Of a stretch of DNA of 64,000 nucleotides, positions 47,096-58,800 are shown in pieces. Every line of letters begins with the position of its first letter. The first letter of the stretch is position 1. The notes beneath the pieces are model-generated. The model was not told where the DNA came from and did no database searches. It was given only the letters and a program-made list of their open reading frames with translations. The position numbers and the translations under genes are program-made. The DNA comes from Morella rubra (taxonomy: Eukaryota > Streptophyta > Magnoliopsida > Fagales > Myricaceae): NCBI GenBank assembly GCA_003952965.2, contig CM025855.1, positions 36,765,546 to 36,829,545 of the forward strand, read 5' to 3'.

Positions 47096-47662
47096 TGAAA
47101 GTCCATGGAACAATGAACATGTGCTGGGTGACAAATATAGATCGAACGCGTGCGAACGGTTATTATATTATTTACAACACGTGCTTCATGAGGTGTCACG
47201 CTCGAAAGGTTCCTTTTCATAAATGACTCCATCTATATAGACTTGTACTTGATATTCAATGTCTACTTGCAAAATTAAAGGTGCAACGAGCTTTCAATCC
47301 ATGAGTCTGCTCTCTCTCTTTTTTGGGTAGTTTTTTTTCCCTTTTTTTTTTTTTTTTTGTATTGATTAATCACTTGCGGGTCAATGAGTGGTCACGTTTA
47401 AAATCCGATGACAAACAGTTAGGCGTTAAACAGTGACCTCCACAGAAATGCGGCGAAAACAATGGTACTTTGTCCAATTGGAAAGCAACCACACCATTAT
47501 ATATATAATGTACATGGGTCTTACATTATTAATTCATGCTGTCACACTTTCCGACCCACCTTCAGAAAAAGAAACCCGTTAGCTTTGCACGTGAAATAAC
47601 TACCCACCGATCAAGAACTTCTGTTAGACTGACTGAAATTCGGATATATCCTCGAACTTGTC
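47096..47662. other. Spacer between the promoter-like block and the TRIM array
   Basis: No gene recognised, even though promoter-like copy A points into it. A T run lies at 47341-47359. Confidence 0.5.
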
Positions 47663-48662
47663 TGTAAGAAACAAAAAATTTATAGCGAGAGAAGTGAGAC
47701 AAAATATTTAAATGCTTCATCGTAACTTTATATCTATTTGTAGTAAGGTTTAATTAAGTTTATTGGTTTTCTCACTTATATTCAAAAAGTTACATTGAGG
47801 CTTTTATTTATAAGTCATTGGTTTCAATTGCAATGTGGGACTTTACATTTTTAAACTCACCCACCTTGAGTTTGGAATTATAAAATAGAAAAATAAAGTT
47901 ATTGGAGATTCGCCGGATTGGTCGCCGGGCTCTGCCGGACGGTTGCCGAACTTTGCCGGATGGTCGCCGGCTCTGTTGGACGGTCGTGGGCTTTGCCGGA
48001 TAGTTGCCGGGCTCTGCCGGATGGTCGCCGGATCGTGCCGCTCCGATACCATGTAAGAAATAAAAAATTTAAACTGAGATAAGTGAGACAAAATATTTAA
48101 GTGATTCGGTCATAGACCTACATCTACTTGTGGTAAGGCCCAATTGGGCTTATTGGTTTTCTCACTTATATTCAAAAGGTTACATTGAGGCTTTATTTAT
48201 AAGCCATTGGTTTCAATTGCAATGTGGACTTTACATTTTCAACATTCCCCTGCAAACTCAAGGTGGACCCACCTTGAGTTTGGAATTACAAAATAGAAAA
48301 AATAAAGTTGCCGGAGATTCGCCGGATGGTCGCCGGCTCTGCCGGACGGTTGCCGGTCGGGTTCTGCCGGATAGTCGCGGGCTCTGCCGGATGGTCGCCG
48401 GATCGTGCCGGACGGTTGCCGGATGGTCGACGGATCGTGCCGCTCTGATACCATGTAAGAAATAAAAAATTTAAACTGAGATAAGTGAGACAAAATATTT
48501 AAGTGGTTCGATCATAGACCTACATCCACTTGTGGTAAGGCCCAATTGGGCTTATTGATTTTCTCACTTATATTCAAAAGGTTACATTGAGGCTTTATTT
48601 ATAAGCAATTGGTTTCAATTGCTCACATTACTTTAACAATATGAGACTTTACATTTTCAACA
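47663..48662 (-). mobile_element. TRIM-type LTR element, array of three LTRs
   Basis: LTRs at 47663 to about 47853, 48052-48244 and 48454-48662 begin TGTTGAAAATGTAAAG-like and end TTTCTTACA on the minus strand. Right after two of them is a primer site that fits initiator tRNA-Met (TGGTATCAGAGC and a near copy), and a purine tract precedes the middle LTR. The two internal regions are only about 200 bases and consist largely of CCGGATGGTCGCCGG-like repeats; no gag or pol is present. One 5-base duplication, TTGTC, flanks the entire array (47658-47662 and 48663-48667). The outermost left LTR is the most diverged. The array ends 44 bases past the stop codon of SCPL gene 2. Confidence 0.85.
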
Positions 48663-48706
48663 TTGTCCAACATCACGAAGAACTGTAAGTGGGAAGAAAT
48701 ACAAAA

Positions 48707-51700
48707 CTAGAGAGGATAACAGTGAATCCATCGATGGAACATATCATAACACTCCTTGCGTTTGTACTCATGTGGCGAGTGTCCAGCTCCCTACACAAAT
48801 TGAAAATTATTCTAATTAATCGTTTAGATCAGTGAAGGTAATTGAAGCTAAAAAATTCTTCTTGCCTTCACAGTTGCGTATGTCAAGCGATATCCATTAT
48901 TTGTATATTTCATCGTGTACCTTATATATAAGAGAAACAACGCAAATGATCAGCGACAGAACGCAATTGATCAGTGATCACAATAAAAGGGGCGTCAGAA
49001 ATTAATGCTAATGACGTTGTATATAGATAGGTTAGAAACTAACCCTGCAACTTGACCGTCGACGAACCAAGGTCGCCAATCAGTATCGAGAGTCAGTTCT
49101 AGAGAAGCTATCCATTGCTCTATAGCGAGATGCGGCATGAGCAAGTCATGGTCGCCACTGCGGGTGGAGAGTCAATATTAATGGGAGCTCCTGTAAGTAA
49201 TATCTAAAAACCAATTTTATATAAAACAAACCATATCTTGCAGCAGAAGTTCCTACCGGCCGTATCTCACTATCTTTCTAAACCTCTAGTTTGTGATTGT
49301 CAAATGCAAACCATTTCTACGGCTAAAAACTACTACATTCGAATATATAGGAACCTGAAAACCAGGATTTGCAAGCCTGACTCAATGAGATTTTTGTGAT
49401 AGGGGACAGCGTCGGTGATGTCATATTCGTACACCGTGGTTCGCAAGGTAAGGTTGCACCTAAAGAATTCTTTCGCCGTTCCCTGTTGTCATAAATAATA
49501 CAAATTCCTCAAAGGATGAGTAAATCAGTAAATCAACTACATTTTCGTTGGACTTTAATAGCCAGATCAGTTACTGCATATACCGGTCGGACATGGAGAG
49601 CATCTTGAACACTTCTATAATTTGTCCATATGTCAGATAGCAAATACTCAAAATTCTGCCAAGTACAAGCGATGGGCAAAGAAATCGGAATTAGATGCCT
49701 CATCTTGCGGTCATACATCAGAGGACTGCACGCGCAAAAGGGGGAGAGAGGGAGAAAGGGCAACTTACTTTGCACCAAAAATCACCTGTTCCAGGCCATG
49801 GAGGAATAAGATTGTCCGAGTTTTCTTTTAGAGATCTTCGAGCGATTTCTTCTGATGCTTTCGGTGATAAGGTAGCACATTTGGGTTCCAATATACTTTG
49901 TTCATTTATAAGCTCTGTGCACTGGTTACTCAGAATATATAGGATCATTAATTTTTGCTTCCAATAGAATTCTCTCTTAAACAAAACTGGTAATCCATAT
50001 ATACCGAACCTGAGTTATTGCAGAAAGTGCCTCTGTGCAGTTCGCGTTGGTTGGATTGACGTAATTCCCATGGCAACTAGTTCTGGCCGCCTGAAATAAT
50101 ACAGAATGTCAAAACCAGACAACTAGTTTGAGCCCAGTTAGGCCTAGTTAGTCAGTTGTATAAGCTCCTTATCAAGAGGCGTACGTTGCAATTACTACCT
50201 CGTACATGGCATCCGATATCAAAGCCATCCGGTGTTTAGTGTCTATTTTTGCGTTCGCTTCGAGATCTGTGTTTGTATGCGGACATCCAAGAAGGAATCC
50301 CTGACGATCGTTTTCATTGCCATAATAAGCGAATAGCACAAGTGGAAGAAGAAAAAAGAGAGGATAAGATAATCATTCAAGTCCACCAAGTGAAGTTGAC
50401 ATATATACTTTAAGATTCACACGCGGCTCGATTCCTGCTTCATTGCCTGCATGCACATCAACGAAAAAGCTACAGGTTTGAGTACGCGATTCAAATAAGT
50501 AATAAGAGGAGTTGATTTCGCTAGATAGCCATGTAAGCTCAATTAGATGCAGCTGGTTTCCAAAGCAGCTTACCATTTATTATATTTTGAGCAAGAGGTG
50601 GAGTAACTACTCCTGCGTATGAATCGCTTGCAAGGTAAACCGGATTGGTAATGAAGTCCGGGTGATTGCCCAACCACTGACTCAAAAATACAACAAATAT
50701 AATTGCTAAACACAATTCTTTTGTGGTTTTCCATATATTTACAACAGAAATGGAACTGAGCTCGAATTATCTCACACCTCAAGTATCAGCTCAACAAATT
50801 ATTGGGCAAACAACGTAAAGAATATACCCACTTATAACCAGTAGGCAGTTGGCACTTATTCTTCTTTTCTTTACCCTCAACAAGTTTCTAAAATACGTGA
50901 CATTACATAAGCCTTGAGATTTGTAAAAGTTTAAGTCTTATGAATTGATTACATCTATTTCAAAATACAAATAAATTTTCGAACCGAATTAGCTCTGTAC
51001 AGCTCTGTAGTGTCAAGTACGTACTGTGTCATATCGATATACCTATCGATAAAGAGATCGGCACTTCCACCGTGCATGGCAGGGGTTATGAACCTGATAT
51101 TCTTTAGCTCGGTTTTTACAGCAAATCCCGTACCCCTAATTAATTAATCTACTAATATTTACTTACAGATCTTAGAAATTCATCTGCTTGTCTGGCTGCT
51201 ATACTGTCCGATGCTTTCCAAGCTTCCTTGGTGGTTGCATATGAAAAGCCAACACCGACAGGCAGATCAAGGAATATGATGTTGGCAGTCTGGAATAGCA
51301 CATCACTTTCAGGTTGGAAAAATTATTTTACCAAGGGAAAACTTTGGGCGTAAATTCTTGTCTAGGCCAATATGGAAATGAAAAATTGCAGTTCTTCTAA
51401 ATTCTGTACCTTTGTCCACGCGTTTGGTTCATACATCAATGTTGGTAAGCCACCAGTGTAATCACTGATATTGAACTTCAAAGGGCCTACAGGAAAACAC
51501 GAACTCATCAAGGTCAAAATCAGCTCAAGTTTCCAATTCGACGGCACTTAAATCCAAATAACTCATAAATCGTAGAGATGAAATGAACAATATGCATGCT
51601 ACGTCATGCTTTGCATAAGATCAAGGAGAGGATGTAGAAATTTAAAGTCATATCCGTCTGGTAAAAAAATCCATTTAAACCGGAACAACCAGGACCCCCA

Positions 51701-52042
51701 TTTGTGTAGGGTAAAAGAGGGTCAGCCCCCGGGTTCCCTTCCGACTCGACAAAATAGTAGAACAATTCAACACCGCCGACACTTACGTATCTTCGTATAT
51801 GTAAAGCCCCGTCAGTACCATGATACCCAATCAATTAATCCGTACAGGTACTATAATACGAATTCTACATCCCACAGAAGATATCAGAGGAAGAGAACTA
51901 AGGCATACCCAGTTTCAAGTTTAAAGGGTAATTCACCGGGGAAGCCAGGAAGGGTCTTGACAATCGAATGAGAGACTGCAACGCCTGAGACAAACAGTAG
52001 AAGTAGCAACTGCCAGCATGCCGCGTTTGCTATGGATCCCAT
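48707..52042 (-). CDS. Serine carboxypeptidase-like protein 2, with a mutated splice donor
   Basis: Fourteen exons on the minus strand: 51909-52042, 51654-51790, 51410-51486, 51167-51289, 50574-50676, 50409-50446, 50199-50300, 50010-50090, 49769-49921, 49584-49655, 49355-49482, 49044-49157, 48866-48920 and 48707-48790. If joined they give 466 residues with no stop. Signal peptide: CWQLLLLLFVSGVAVSHS. Marks: GGPGCSG, DLPVGVGFSYA, nucleophile ASDSYAG, acid [18 protein letters not shown], histidine GAGHSPHEYK. Intron 2 starts ATATGAC where the family has GTATG-type donors, so normal splicing there is in doubt; read-through meets a stop after 17 more codons. Intron 13 uses a GC donor. Exons 3-14 show no decay, so the donor change is recent or tolerated. 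The two Gly residues before Asp-Ser are Ala-Ser. Confidence 0.85.
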
Positions 52043-52559
52043 TGTTTCTAGAGGCTTTTTGGTCCAGCAGATCTTCCTACCAGATAGTTAACGTATTATA
52101 TAAGCTTCAAATTTGAGTAGACTGCTAGAATATGTGCTGCAGTGACTTGTATGTTAGTTATGTTCCTTAGTGATTGTACATTGTTAGTTGGTTAGTTAGC
52201 TGCACACATACTATAGATATTTTGGCTCACTTGTAAGGAAAGTCAGTTAAGTGGAATACAAGTTGAATACATAATTCTTCTTCTTGCATTCTGCGGAAGT
52301 TCTTGATTGGGGTTCTGTAAAAATACTGTCACTGGGCTGTGTAATCTTGATCTTGACATAGACACTGATCAGCTGTTTGATATTTATTGCAGGACAAGGT
52401 AGAACAATGTCATGAGGAAGTACGGTGAACGTCGGAATGAAAATTCTATATAGAGATCATGAGTACTCCAGGAAAACAAAGAAATAAAAATATAGATGCA
52501 ACGTTAATTCTATATTGAGTTTACAAGTTTTGCTAGAACATGACTCTCTAGACTAGCAT
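52043..52559. other. Upstream region of SCPL gene 2
   Basis: A TATA-like ttatataag on either strand at about 52095-52104 lies some 55 bases before the ATG. 52140-52320 resembles the end of an LTR (aatacaagttgaatacataattcttcttcttgc), but no borders or target repeat can be set. Confidence 0.4.
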
Positions 52560-52920
52560 ATTATAACGGCAATTCATTTTCAGTTATATAAAGATTTTGT
52601 CGATGTAATAGTATTATTTGTTTTTTGAGGCGAGAAACTTCTTTCTTAGGAAAAAGATACAACGGGTGTAGAATTTGGTGTCCTTTGGCGGACAATGTAC
52701 GAGAATACACCGAAATTTCTGGATTTCGCAGCCCAGCCCTCTTGGCAAGGTAATGGGCTTGATGGTTTGCTTGACGCGGCACTTGGTTAAACTGCCGCCG
52801 CAGCCAGCGGACAGAGAAGTACCTGCCGTACATCTCCGATTAAATTGGTTATATACCAATCTGGGTGGACCGCAATATGATCTCCAGGCTAGCGGGTCAA
52901 ACATTAGTTTATATGCTTAA
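52560..52920 (-). pseudogene. LINE RNase H fragment
   Basis: On the minus strand the frame reads YFSVRWLRRQFNQVPRQANH and HYLAKRAGL, the last conserved block of the plant L1/RVT_3 RNase H domain (family: W-V-P-R-x-x-N-x-x-A-H-x-L-A). It is short and 5'-truncated, a typical dead LINE 3' end. Confidence 0.6.
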
Positions 52921-52999
52921 TTTCAAGTGTCCCACCATGTAAAATAGGATAAAGATGCTGATCATTTGTGAAGCCAGGTCAATTCGGCCATGATATTGG

Positions 53000-54155
53000 C
53001 AGTGGCGGAGCAGAAATTAATATTTGGGAGCTAATTTTGTATAATAATAATTTATTATTTATTATTTAATCTAATAAAAATATGAAACATAAAAACATTT
53101 ATTAAGATTATATTTTTAATTTAAGACATAATAATAATATTATTAAGTTATTGACTTAGAGATATGATAGGATAAGATTTTTCAACCTACTTGGCAGACT
53201 CAACCCAAGTGAGGTCTTATACCCTTAAATGAGGCCCAACGGGAAAAAAGCTCAAAAGTGGGTATATGGATAGATTTTCAAAGATCTCCTCGTTTGCAAG
53301 GCCATGTCCCATTGACCAAAAATCACATAAGCTTGCAGAGAGACCTGTTCTTATTAATAGCCAATCAACCCATTATGTGGGCAAGGAGGAAAAAGTTATT
53401 TATATAAAAGGGGTCTCCTTAGCTTAAAAAGGAGATAGATAGTAAGGAATAAAAAAGACTCATCTCCTTCTTCTCATTTTCTTATGATTTCTTACAGAGA
53501 ACTCATTTGAGCTTCGGAGGCTGACCTATAGGGCAGCCCAGCTCACCCTTTCCTCAGTTTTGTAGGTGTTTTATCGTTCTCCGTGTTGGGTCTCTAGCCC
53601 AATGAATTTCTGTGATGGCTAGTCAAAAATGGCTTCATCAAGATATACTTTTGATTATCATTATTAACAAAGATAACGAATTATAGATAATAATTTTTTT
53701 CTTAAAACCCAAAATTTATAACATTCAATATTTTCTTCAAGTTACATTTGTAGAGAAAATAGAAAAAAAAAAATATGGATAAAAACAAGTGAGTGTTTGA
53801 AGAGCACAAGAAAAATAAAAATAAACCACACACATTATGAGTTTTATTGTTAATTATAATGTCACAAGAAACAAATTTTATCTAAAACCTTTGATTTTTT
53901 TAAAAAAATTGTTAAGATTCAAACTAAATCTTAAAAATTAAGAAACATGTTATTTCAAATATTTAAGGGACTTAAATATTAATTTTTGTAAAAACTATAT
54001 ATATAGCGACCAAATAGGGGTTTTAAAATTTTTGAAGGGGCTAAATCTTAATTTTTGTCAAAACCCTGCAAAGAAACTAAAGGGACAGTCGGGTTTTCAA
54101 AAAAAAAATTTTGGGTGGGGGTGGGGTGGGCATGTCCCTGCTGGATCCGCCATTG
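53000..54155. mobile_element. Non-autonomous hAT element (Tip100-like)
   Basis: The left end CAGTGGCGGAGCAGAAATT (53000) and right end GCTGGATCCGCCATTG (to 54155) are inverted. The 8-base flanks gatattgg and atcattgg agree at five positions, so the duplication is old. AT-rich and without coding capacity. Split by a solo LTR at 53165-53640. Confidence 0.7.
53165..53640. mobile_element. Solo LTR, 476 bp
   Basis: It begins TGATAGGATAAG and ends GGCTTCATCA. A perfect 5-base duplication AGATA flanks it (53160-53164 and 53641-53645). It has a TATA-like tttatataaaagg at about 53399-53411, which suggests plus orientation. It has no internal region, as left by recombination between two LTRs. Confidence 0.85.
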
Positions 54156-54565
54156 ATCATTGGTCTATATCATATTCTATCCTATAGGCTTCAAACTTGC
54201 AGGCTTGTATTTACAAACCAGTAGACCCTCAGATGTAGGAGGACGTTTGATTAGGTATTTTTGGGTATAGAAAGTTGTCCACTTGAGTGCTTTTCGCATT
54301 TTGGTGCTGGTGCGGTCGATCCACCGGGGAAAAGGGATCGAGATGCTTGACGACTTCCTCCTCCGGCGCCAGAAACTGCCTTCGACGACGTGGTCTGTGG
54401 ACCCGAGTAGATTTTGTGGGTCTTTTGACTCGGTTGTGTATGGCTAAGGCCGAATGGGTTGGATTGTAGCCTTTGAAGGCCTTTTGCTTTGTGGCAGTTA
54501 GGGCCTTAGTCATTGATGAACTGGGTTGTGGGGGCACCAATGTATGTTCTCAACATCTTGCTGAA
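54156..54565 (-). other. Spacer with an unassigned 103-codon open frame
   Basis: An open frame on the minus strand (54229-54540) starts MVPPQPSSSMTKALTATKQK and is basic, with an RPRRRRQ stretch. I recognise no domain and see no exon borders. It may be chance or captured sequence. Confidence 0.25.
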
Positions 54566-55095
54566 TAACAATATAAAAATTAATCTCGTATAGAAATTTA
54601 CTTTTCTTTTTTATTGGACCTTTTTTCTTTATTGAAATCTGAGTACTTTTTTTTTTCGTTGGGTCAAGTTTTGAATCGCGTTTTTGAAATCACAGTATGA
54701 GTCTCCAAAGAGAGCACCGTAACTTTATGAATATGATTCTCCAAGATACGTGTAATTACGGAGGCTAATTATTAGCCTCAAAATATCAATAAAATACATA
54801 CGAACTGCGAGGGAGCCATCTCACCAGGCCATCCCATGGAGCCTCTGCCTACTTCCATGGCCCACCCAAGCTCCGAAAAGCATTGAAAAAACGGCAAAAC
54901 AAGTCAACGTATTGCTGAAAATGCTCTCTTTCAAAAGGACAGGTTTATCAAACTCCGGACCGGGCCAATGGGGCCGATGAGAACTTTTTCGCCAATATTT
55001 ATATGGGGCCGCTCCAACCTTCAGTTCATTCCAACCATGACTCCGCGTCGCAGAAGTACAAGCTACTCTTCAAAGTCCAAAATACAAAGGATTTT
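54566..55095 (+). repeat. Promoter-like duplicated block, copy B (uninterrupted)
   Basis: Aligns with 43375-43545 plus 46712-47095. It keeps the CCAAT-like gggccaatggggccgatg, the TATA-like atatttatatgg at about 54997-55008 and the ATGACTC at about 55037. It lies about 750 bases before the ATG of SCPL gene 3 and may contribute to its promoter. Confidence 0.7.
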
Positions 55096-55842
55096 ACGGT
55101 TAGGAGAGCAAGTACGCACATGAAAATCTAGTTTTGCCCGCTTATAATAAATTGCAAACGCAACCGTCACTCACATGTGGTTTCTGAACTTCAACAATAT
55201 TATAAACAGAGGAGTAATCCAATAAATATGAGAACGGGTTTAGACAATCTTTAAGATCCACGCCTACCGGACGTCAGACATTGAAGGTATGACTTTCTGC
55301 TTTGATACTGTCTGCTGGAAATATTTTTGAAAAGTAAATTCATAGATCACAAGATTCACACCAATTAGATATAGGCAGAGACAGATCTCTTGGTACTAAT
55401 ATAATCTCTGTCGCTTCTTGTTTGTCTTTTAGCCTGTATGTTTCTCCTTTGGCTGAGTCACTATGCATGTTCTTTGTCTGTTCTGCACCCTCCACGCTCC
55501 AAGGTTCCTTTCTTCTGCTAAAGAAAGTAGATGTATTTCTGTAGGTATAAAACAATTCGGTGACTTCTTTGAATGTTCAGTAAGTGTAAGGCTGGGAAAG
55601 AATTGAAGATGAGTTATACCAACCCGATTCATCGATAAGTCAATATTGCACGTGCCTAATTTATCCATTTATTCAGTTGTGCGAGCAGACTTTTCAAGGG
55701 CAGCTCCAAGTTGGTGGTCCGGAAAGTCGTGGGAGAGGCGAACACATAAAACCTTAAACTTTTTTCAAATTTGCATAGCCATATTACCCTGTAGGCCACT
55801 TACCAGTGAAGGGCTTGTGGAGCAACTTTGGTAAACAATAAG
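55096..55842. other. Region just upstream of SCPL gene 3
   Basis: No gene recognised; likely promoter or 5' UTR. Confidence 0.45.
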
Positions 55843-58800
55843 ATGTGTTCACAGCAAACAGGTTTGTTCAATTCATGCAGAAGAATTCACAAGGTGTGCC
55901 TGAGTACAGTTTTGCTATTGCTTTTCTCTGGCGTTGCCGCCTCTCAGTCCATCGTCGAATATCTCCCGGGATATCCCGGCAAGCTCCCCTTCAAACTTGA
56001 AACCGGGTAACCAATTTTTTTTTGCCAGAGTGTTTGCTTTTGCTTCCTTCCTCCGTTCAACTGATATATAGTTCTGCTACGATCATGTTTTTTTTTTCTT
56101 CTTCTTGTAAATAGATACATTGGAGTAGGGGATACTGATGATGTGCAGCTTTTCTACTACTTCGTTGAGTCCGAGAGGAGCCCTGTTGAAGATCCTCTTG
56201 TTCTCTGGCTCACTGGAGGCCCTGGTTGTTCTGGGTTCTCCGCACTTGCTTATGAAATCGGTCAGTTCTCATAGTTTTTTTTTTTAATATCAAAATCTTG
56301 ATTTATTATCCCGAGTAATTCAGCTTTGCAAAGTAGAACCAACCAAAGGAGTTGGAGTCCTGGAGATAGACGGGGCAAAAGAAAAGTTAAGAGAGTAAGA
56401 CGTGGGATTAAGCTTGAAAAGCAATTGTGGCGGTACCTGCAAGTCTCTTTCACCCAAATAGTTCTGCTGTTGCTTTTCCTACTTTATGTCGCGTCGTTTT
56501 ATGAAATTAATGCAGACACACTTTTTTTTCTAAATTAATGCAGACACACTTATTTCCACACAAGTAGGTGATCGCCCGTAAAGGGCAGAAATCCATGATC
56601 GTGCGGAGGGCTCTGTGCTCGTAGTTAAGTTGTGTTTGGGTACCCAAATTGTAAAGTGAATAAAATTTTAGGATAAAAATTAGTCAAAAAGTAAAAAAGT
56701 TTATAAGAGTTAATAAAAAAGTGGGGGAAAATTTTTTTTTGTAATGATGACAAAATTTTAGATTTTAGTTGTCGCACGCACCCTTAAATAGTTGAGTGTT
56801 TCTTTTTATCTCTCTAGGCAAAATAGCTCTCAGTTGACTATTAGCCTGTTAACATAAGATTTTACCTTTCATGGGCTTTGAAGTTAGTGGACTATTAGCT
56901 TGTTCACATAGGATTCTTCCTTACATGGGCTTCCAAGCCCAAAAAAAACGTCCTTTGTGGATCCGAATCGCGAGCCAACCCAACTTTTACCTTTTGGCCC
57001 ATTAGTACTATAGGAAAAGATTACACGTTGCCCGAACTAAACCACGGGTTTGGTTTACTACAAAACAAGAAAGACACAAAAAAATTTAACAAAAAAAAGA
57101 AAGACAGAAACAAAGAAACAAAAGAAGGAAAGGTTTGCTTAACAGAGATATTGTAATGCATTATCAGGGGAAGACAGCCGCAGTAAACGATTTTTGGTCT
57201 TGGTGCAGGTCCATTCGGTTTTGATTACGAAAATTACAACGGGACTTTACCGTCTATTTTACTGAATCCTTACTCATGGACCAAGGTGCATGATCTCTTT
57301 TATATCACGATCCCCTGGATCGTTTGATAGTCAGAAAAAGAAGTAATTTTTACTAATCCTTTTGATTGTACCTAAATATAATTAATTAATCAGGTGGCCA
57401 ACATCATATTCATTGATGCACCTGTTGGGGCTGGATTTTCATATGCACAAACATCATCTGGTTATTACACAACGGACACAAAATCAGCAGCGCAGACCTA
57501 TACTTTTCTGAGGAAGGTGAGGGTAGAGAAAGTGTATATATTTCTTCCATGAGGATTTTCTCTTTAAGTTTCAAATTTGGTTTCTCATTAACGTCGTGGT
57601 ACAGTGGTTGCTTCGACACCCAAATTTTCTTGGAAATCAACTCTATATTGGTGGTGATTCATATTCTGGCCTCATTGTTCCTCTTCTCCTTCAAAATATA
57701 CTAAAAGGTATGGGGAAAAGTCACTGTATATGTTCTTTCAGTATTCAAAACATTTGTAATTTGATCATATCTGATCATAAATTTATGTTTTGGTTTATGC
57801 CATGATGTAGGTCTCGAAGCCGGGCTCAGGCCAAAAATGGAACTTCAGGTACTTAAAGCTTATTTTCCTCTGCATTGTCTTGTTGCAGCTAAGAAACTGA
57901 GGGAAAACTTCTCTTTTCGTTCATTTTTTGTTTTGTTTTTGGGAATCAGATAAGGATTATGATGCTTTTGAATTATAACAGGGATACTTGCTCGGTAATC
58001 CGGTGACGGATTCTTATACTGATGTAAACTTCAGGATCCCATATGTGCACAGGGTGAACCTTATTTCAGATGAGCTGTATGAGGTGGTTTAACAAATCGC
58101 AACCCTTGTGCTTACCATTTCTAAGCATATATCTAAAGTTTATAGGCTTGCGCAATCTAAAATTTGGAATGTTTTTGCTCATCCAGGATGCCAAATTGTA
58201 TTGCAACGAGGATTATGTCAATGTAAACATTAACAATACCCTATGTGTTACTGCTCTTCAAGGAATCAAAGAGGTTTGAAGGACTTACATTTGATTTTGC
58301 TGATGTCCGACTCTTGAGTCTATAATCCAAATGACATTCGAAGTAAATATTGCATTGCCTGCAGTGCCTACTACAAATAAACCTTTGCCAAATTTTGGAA
58401 CCTCAATGTGCTTTTTCATCGGGAAAACCAAAGGAGTTAGAGTGGGATTTGAGAGCTCAGGAAGCTAGAACCATGAATTTCCTCCTTTCACAACCTGAAC
58501 TTCCTGAACTGCGTTGTCGGGTAAACCTGCCTCTGTCTCTCTCTCCCTATCTCCCATGAATGTGTTTGTTTAAATATGTTATGCCATGTATTCTGGAAAT
58601 GCACAAGACTTTCAGGAATTTGATTGAATTAGTTTCTCTAATAGGGCTTCACGTACGTGCTGTCTTATAAATGGTTGAATGATGACAGAGTTCGAGATGC
58701 TCTTTATGTTCGAGAGGTATGCAAATTGTACAGTGACTCGATCATTTTTAGGTAAATAAATTAGTACTAATGATCAGTCGATGATATACCCCTCTCAGGG

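Noticed and set aside
51640-51654. SCPL 2 intron 2 as a genuine U12-type AT-AC intron
   Set aside because: The donor ATATGACTTT does not fit ATATCCTTT, the acceptor is AG and both paralogues have GT-AG introns there.
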